Below, piece by piece: positions 40,704 through 44,354 of a stretch of 44,354 nt of DNA (its first letter is position 1; each line of letters begins with the position of its first letter). Where the stretch lies: assembly GCA_964653595.1 (NCBI GenBank), contig CAZZHH010000025.1, forward strand, positions 1 through 44,354, given 5' to 3'. The notes under the pieces were generated by a model. That model made no database searches. It worked only from the letters and a program-made list of their open reading frames with translations, and was not told where the DNA came from. The stretch comes from JBAXTE01 sp964653595. GTDB lineage: Bacteria; Bacteroidota; Bacteroidia; Bacteroidales; WCHB1-69. A program made the position numbers and the translations under genes.

Positions 40704-41013
40704 GTCTGGATGAATGACTTCCTTCTTTCATAGCGATAAACCCCGCTTTTTTGATATTTTAAAAAAGGTATTTATTTATGATTTCAGAATCGAGGGTTAA
40801 CTCCAATTAAATCAGGTCGCTCGCGTACTCACGACTGATTAAAATGGAGTAAATTTCTCGCTCTAAAGTGTCATTTCTAAGTGCGGATGAAGGGACTTCC
40901 CGAATAAACCGAGCTAAGCTTCCGATATTAGGATTAAATAAAGATAATTGGTTTGAATAATCGGAAGCTAACCTCGATTAATTCGGGATAAACCTCTCGT
41001 CCCTTCATGGCAT
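40704..41013. repeat. tRNA-Leu 3'-end copies and two large imperfect hairpins
   Basis: GTGCGGATGAAGGGACT at 40881-40897 repeats the tRNA gene end at 41047-41063 exactly (17 bp), and a weaker copy lies at 40704-40722. Hairpin A is 40800-40850 (ACTCCA..TGGAGT, 14 of 16 paired). Hairpin B is 40887-41008, with arms sharing ATGAAGGGAC, CCGAAT, CGAG and AGCTTCCGAT. The two right arms look related (GATTAA..TCTCG). No gene is seen here. Confidence 0.75.
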
Positions 41014-41046
41014 AAAAAAAGATTGCATAAAATACAATCTTTTTTT
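41014..41046 (-). terminator. Terminator of tRNA-Leu
   Basis: AAAAAAAGATTG (41014-41025) and CAATCTTTTTTT (41035-41046) form a stem with a 9-base loop and T run directly after the tRNA 3' end on the minus strand. It can also act for the other strand. Confidence 0.85.
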
Positions 41047-41047
41047 G

Positions 41048-41129
41048 TGCGGATGAAGGGACTCGAACCCCCACGCCTCTCGGCACCAGATCCTAAGTCT
41101 GGCGCGGCTACCAATTACGCCACATCCGC
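41048..41129 (-). tRNA. tRNA-Leu (anticodon UAG)
   Basis: On the minus strand a 7-bp acceptor stem GCGGATG / CATCCGC is seen, with D-arm GGCGTAATTGGTAGCC, anticodon stem CCAGA-CTTAGGA-TCTGG giving UAG, a long variable arm (TGCCGAGAGGCGT) and the T-arm with GTTCGAGTC. The long variable arm and UAG anticodon fix leucine (CUA codons). CCA is not encoded. Length is 82 nt. Confidence 0.95.
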
Positions 41130-41224
41130 AGTTTAGGAAGTGCAAAATTACAACTTTTTTTCAATTTACCAAATAAAAAATTTCTTTTCTTGAAAAATAT
41201 TGAGAATTTATTCTATCGAAAAAT

Positions 41225-42673
41225 TTATTTTTTATTTTTATGTTCAAGAAGTCGTTTGTACTGCTTGAAGAAATCGGGTAGATCTTCTGTAGATAGTCTT
41301 TTGGCTATGATTTTTTTGTTTTCATCCAAAATGTACATCACCGGGGTGCTGTAGATGTCGTATACTTTACGGAAATCTAAATTGGCAGTGTTCCCACCTA
41401 CATTTATCCAGGTTAATTTGTTGTCGACGATGTATTTTTTCCAGCGGGCCAAATCAGTATCAGTGGAGATGGCAAACACTTCTAATCCGAGAGAATCTTT
41501 TTGGGCATTGTAGAAATCTCTTAGCTTGGGTGTTTCGGTTTTACAGTGACCGCAATCGGGATCCCAAAACCACATAATGGTGTATTTAGTTCGAGGGGCA
41601 TAGCTAGATAAAAACACATTGTTGGTATCCGGCATTATCAATTCTGGGGCTTTAGCTCCAATGAGTATTAGCTTAAGTTGGTTTGCTCTTTTAACCATAT
41701 TATCAACCGTAGTTTGATTCACCCAAAAGCATTGGTTTCCGCCATAGTATTTTTCGGCCATGTGGACAAAAATTTCGTCTTGCCCCATTACTTTACTTGT
41801 TTCATAATGGTTGGTAATCCACCAGATGATGTATTTGAACATCTCTTTATTTGGTCGGACTTTTTCGATAAGGATATCTGCTTCTTTGATAATACTATCA
41901 TTTTGTTGAAGGACAACACTTGTAAAGTAAGTAGAAAGTTTACTAGTAAAAACAGGTGTTCTTAACAATCTATCGTCTTGAAGATCAACTTTATCCCAAT
42001 AATGCGATTTGTAATAATACCAACCCCAAGTAGAATCAGGGTTTCCATTTTCTTTGATGGGTAATTCTGGAATCTCAATAGGCTCATTTACTTGAAGGAC
42101 CTTTGTAATTAAAGATGTTGGATTTTTGGATGTGAAATCTTTTGTGAAAATATCATTTTGTTCACTTTTTTCTTTAATGCGCGATTCTACAGTCTTTACT
42201 CCTTCCACATTATTAGCAGCTTTTGCCTCCTTGAGTTGTTTTTGTAATTTTCCCATTTCGAGCTGATATTTTGCAGAGGGGCGAATGTAACTGTAGAATA
42301 TTTCATTCTCTGGAGAGTTAGCAAAAGTGAGCTTTCCTAATAAATCTGTAGTATCAGAGGTAAGGGAAAACTTCTGATTTTTGTCTACAATTATTTCAAG
42401 AAGTTTCGCTTTTTTATGGGTAGCAATGATGTAAATTCCTCCAAGTAATGCCTCATTGTTTTTAAAAATGAAAGAGCCTGGTTTGCCTTTTAATACGGTA
42501 GCAGAATCCTTTAAGTATTGATTTGACCCATAATAATTTGCTATATACAACATCGTATCTGGTATTCCATGAATGGTTACATTGATTTCGTAACCTGTTT
42601 TTTTAGATTTTTGAGCAAATATTGTCGTTGAAAACGATAATACAACAATCATTAAAAGAGATATTTTTTTCAT
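41225..42673 (-). CDS. TlpA-like thioredoxin-fold protein with DUF4369/DUF5106-like N-terminus, 482 aa
   Basis: A signal peptide (1-20) is followed by a beta-rich DUF4369-like domain (INVTIHGIPDTMLYIANYYG, about 27-125), a helical DUF5106-like middle (about 125-335) and a C-terminal TlpA/AhpC thioredoxin domain. The active site is C374-GH-C377 (WFWDPDCGHCKTE), followed by EVFAISTDTD and YSTPVMYILDENK with the cis-proline. Such proteins reduce disulfides or assist redox repair in the periplasm. The C-G-H-C motif fits a functional thiol site. The gene stands alone, divergent from the metallophosphoesterase gene. Confidence 0.88.
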   Translation of the reverse strand: MKKISLLMIVVLSFSTTIFAQKSKKTGYEINVTIHGIPDTMLYIANYYGSNQYLKDSATVLKGKPGSFIFKNNEALLGGIYIIATHKKAKLLEIIVDKNQKFSLTSDTTDLLGKLTFANSPENEIFYSYIRPSAKYQLEMGKLQKQLKEAKAANNVEGVKTVESRIKEKSEQNDIFTKDFTSKNPTSLITKVLQVNEPIEIPELPIKENGNPDSTWGWYYYKSHYWDKVDLQDDRLLRTPVFTSKLSTYFTSVVLQQNDSIIKEADILIEKVRPNKEMFKYIIWWITNHYETSKVMGQDEIFVHMAEKYYGGNQCFWVNQTTVDNMVKRANQLKLILIGAKAPELIMPDTNNVFLSSYAPRTKYTIMWFWDPDCGHCKTETPKLRDFYNAQKDSLGLEVFAISTDTDLARWKKYIVDNKLTWINVGGNTANLDFRKVYDIYSTPVMYILDENKKIIAKRLSTEDLPDFFKQYKRLLEHKNKK

Positions 42674-42782
42674 AAAATAGATAATGTTTTGGGATTTGAT
42701 TTTAATAATTAATGCATAGACTATAATTTGAGAAAATTGGTTGCGTTAATGGTAAAAAAATGTGAAAGTAATTAATTATACA

Positions 42783-42790
42783 TATTTTTG
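42783..42790 (+). promoter_or_regulatory. -7 element of the metallophosphoesterase gene
   Basis: TATTTTTG lies 40 bases before ATG 42831 and inside the longer possible frame, supporting the downstream start. Confidence 0.4.
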
Positions 42791-42830
42791 TGCAAAAATA
42801 GTGAATATTGATATTGAAACAAGATTTTTT

Positions 42831-44180
42831 ATGAACAAACATTATAGATTTCTGAATAATCATTGGTTTAAAATGATTTTGTCCTTTTCTGTAATTATAA
42901 TGATTCTTGCGGTTTTTCTTTTTTTTCCAAAAAATGTTTCGCGATTAGCACTCTTTGCTGTTTTTTTTATCAGCGATTATTATATTTGGCGAGTGTACAG
43001 AGATTGGTTCTTATCGCAACGTATGGTTTTACAAAAAATATTGGTTAGTCTATACTGGATTCCTTCATTTTTCTTGCTCATATCTATGATTAGGGTGCTT
43101 TTTGTTGGGTATGATGCTTTTATAAATCCATATGTTTATTTTTTTTCTGGCTTGGTTTTGTTGTCATTTATTGTTAAGTTTGTTTTTGCACTTTTCTTAT
43201 TGTTTGCAGATTTTACCAGGTACATGGTACTTCATTTAAAAAGATTTCGTTTTTCGTATCGCACTCATATTGTAGTTAAAAAACGAGATAAATATATTGT
43301 ATGGGCTGGAGTGACAAGCTCTTTGCTTTTTGTTGTACTTTTCCTTTGGGGCGGATTTGTCGATAATAATACTATTCAAATTAATAGAGTTGAAGTACGT
43401 AGTAAGGTACTGCCAAAATCTTTTGATGATTTTAAAATCGTGCATATTTCTGATATTCACTTTGTAAGCTGGGTGAACAAACAATCGTTTTCAGAAGTGG
43501 TGGATGTAATTAATAATCAAAATGCTGATTTGGTTGTATTTACTGGTGATTTAGTTACTTATCGAACATCCGAGGCTTTCGATTTTATCCCATATATGAA
43601 AAGGGTTAAATCAAAATATGGAGTGTATGCAATATTGGGAAATCACGATTATGGAGAGTATATCCATTGGAAATCTCCTGAAGCAAAAGAGGATAATATG
43701 AATCAATTATATCGCCTGTTTAAGGAAGCAAATTGGCGATTATTGCTTAATCAACATGATTATATTGTGAATTCCAATAACGATTCAATTGCATTAATTG
43801 GAGTGGAAAATTGGAGTAAAAGCTCTCGTTTTAAATCCAAAGGGGATATTGATAAAGCTCTTTTGGGAGTTTCTCCTAATATGTTTAAAATATTGTTGAC
43901 TCATGATCCTTCTCATTGGGAGGAGTTGATAAAAAGAAAAATGGAAATAGATTTAACTTTATCTGGTCATACACATGGAATGCAATTTGCCATTATGAAC
44001 GAGTTTGTGAATATTAGTCCTATTGCCATTTTTCAAAAGTATTGGGCAGGTCTATATCTTGAAACCATCGCACAGAGGAATTGCTATTTATATGTGAATA
44101 CTGGTTTAGGCACTGTAAGTTATCCTTCGCGTTATGGAGTGCCCCCTGAAGTAGTGTTGATAACCTTAAAATCTAATTGA
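42831..44180 (+). CDS. Membrane-anchored metallophosphoesterase (YkuE-like), 449 aa
   Basis: The N-terminal 180 residues hold four or five membrane helices. The catalytic domain has the calcineurin-like motifs D208-I-H210 (HISDIHF), G239-D240 (FTGDL), GNHD (270-273), THDPSH and GHTHG, all in order, which bind two metals. YkuE-type enzymes act on phosphoesters, including UDP-2,3-diacylglucosamine in some species; the substrate here is unknown. The frame reaches back to 42762, but ATG 42831 follows the -7 element. An (AACAGTG) repeat tract begins a few bases after the stop. Confidence 0.9.
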   Translation: MNKHYRFLNNHWFKMILSFSVIIMILAVFLFFPKNVSRLALFAVFFISDYYIWRVYRDWFLSQRMVLQKILVSLYWIPSFFLLISMIRVLFVGYDAFINPYVYFFSGLVLLSFIVKFVFALFLLFADFTRYMVLHLKRFRFSYRTHIVVKKRDKYIVWAGVTSSLLFVVLFLWGGFVDNNTIQINRVEVRSKVLPKSFDDFKIVHISDIHFVSWVNKQSFSEVVDVINNQNADLVVFTGDLVTYRTSEAFDFIPYMKRVKSKYGVYAILGNHDYGEYIHWKSPEAKEDNMNQLYRLFKEANWRLLLNQHDYIVNSNNDSIALIGVENWSKSSRFKSKGDIDKALLGVSPNMFKILLTHDPSHWEELIKRKMEIDLTLSGHTHGMQFAIMNEFVNISPIAIFQKYWAGLYLETIAQRNCYLYVNTGLGTVSYPSRYGVPPEVVLITLKSN

Positions 44181-44189
44181 CTTATTTGA

Positions 44190-44261
44190 ACAGTGAACAG
44201 TGTAACAGTGAACAGTGAAACAGTGAACAGGGATCAGTGAAACAGTGAACGGTGTACAGGT
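44190..44261. repeat. AACAGTG heptad repeat tract after the metallophosphoesterase gene
   Basis: About nine AACAGTGA / AACAGGG / AACGGTG words in tandem, matching the reverse complement of the tract at 20972-21201. Relative to its upstream gene the orientation is the same as for the LpxL-like gene. The remainder of the window to 44354 shows no gene. Confidence 0.88.
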
Positions 44262-44354
44262 TTTAGTTGTTTTTTTCGGATTATAATTATTTAATCACCA
44301 TTGTCCGATTAAAACTTAATAAAACAAAATCCTTAAAGATTTCTCACTTCGTTC

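Noticed and set aside
40881..40897. A second complete tRNA gene
   Set aside because: Only the 3' acceptor and part of the T-arm are copied; no anticodon arm or D-arm follows.

Overview
The window looks like a draft or metagenome-derived contig from an anaerobic member of Bacteroidota, probably Bacteroidales. Four things point there: AT-rich DNA; genes mostly without Shine-Dalgarno sequences but preceded by the Bacteroidota -7 element TAnnTTTG; the order rplM-rpsI-rpsB-tsf then pyrH-(2TM gene)-frr; and fermentation genes (acyl-CoA dehydrogenase, EtfB, EtfA and the lysine-fermentation enzyme 3-aminobutyryl-CoA ammonia-lyase). A run of 100 N at 29257-29356 is an assembly gap inside a tandem repeat.

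Region 1 (1-1770) holds small membrane-protein genes of unknown function, one of which seems broken by an in-frame stop. Region 2 (about 1870-13430) is an AT-rich accessory island. It carries a minus-strand two-component pair (histidine kinase with a Cys-rich N-terminus and a membrane-anchored receiver protein), an inverted-repeat element, decayed pieces of an Eco57I-type methyltransferase and AlbA_2-type regulators, and a plus-strand three-gene operon. That operon encodes a 1464-aa RecQ-like helicase with an N-terminal DUF559/Vsr-like nuclease domain, a tail-anchored coiled-coil protein and an HD-domain hydrolase. The island ends with a hipBA toxin-antitoxin module flanked by two copies of the end of a small lipoprotein gene. 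The three-gene operon is the best candidate for an undescribed (anti-phage type) system.

Region 3 (13600-20833) has a secreted bleomycin-hydrolase-like peptidase, a GxxExxY gene bracketed by long palindromic/direct repeats, an MFS transporter, a PIN-PhoH protein, a secreted protein of unknown function and a PagL-like lipid A deacylase. Region 4 (20970-27821) is housekeeping on the minus strand: an LpxL-like acyltransferase, frr, a 2TM gene, pyrH, tsf, rpsB, rpsI, rplM and a tRNA-dihydrouridine synthase. Region 5 (28215-30673) has a cation-efflux protein, an RNase D-like exonuclease and a START-domain protein. Region 6 (31170-35558) has the crotonyl-CoA/butyryl-CoA genes (acd, etfB, etfA, kal) and a flavodoxin. 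Region 7 (35800-44354) has an AlbA_2 regulator, a B12-type radical SAM protein, a DUF4143 ATPase preceded by four 23-bp palindromic iterons, a secreted SH3-like protein, tRNA-Leu(UAG) with copies of its 3' end nearby, a TlpA-like thioredoxin protein and a membrane metallophosphoesterase.

The spacers are unusually rich in short repeats. At least five families are seen: GCAGAG/CTTTGCG palindromes, AACAGTG heptads, CTTCAAATC units, tRNA-derived hairpins, and a TCATTCCGAGC-type dispersed repeat. No CRISPR array, rRNA gene or transposase gene was found. All functional calls rest on motifs read by eye; no database search was run.
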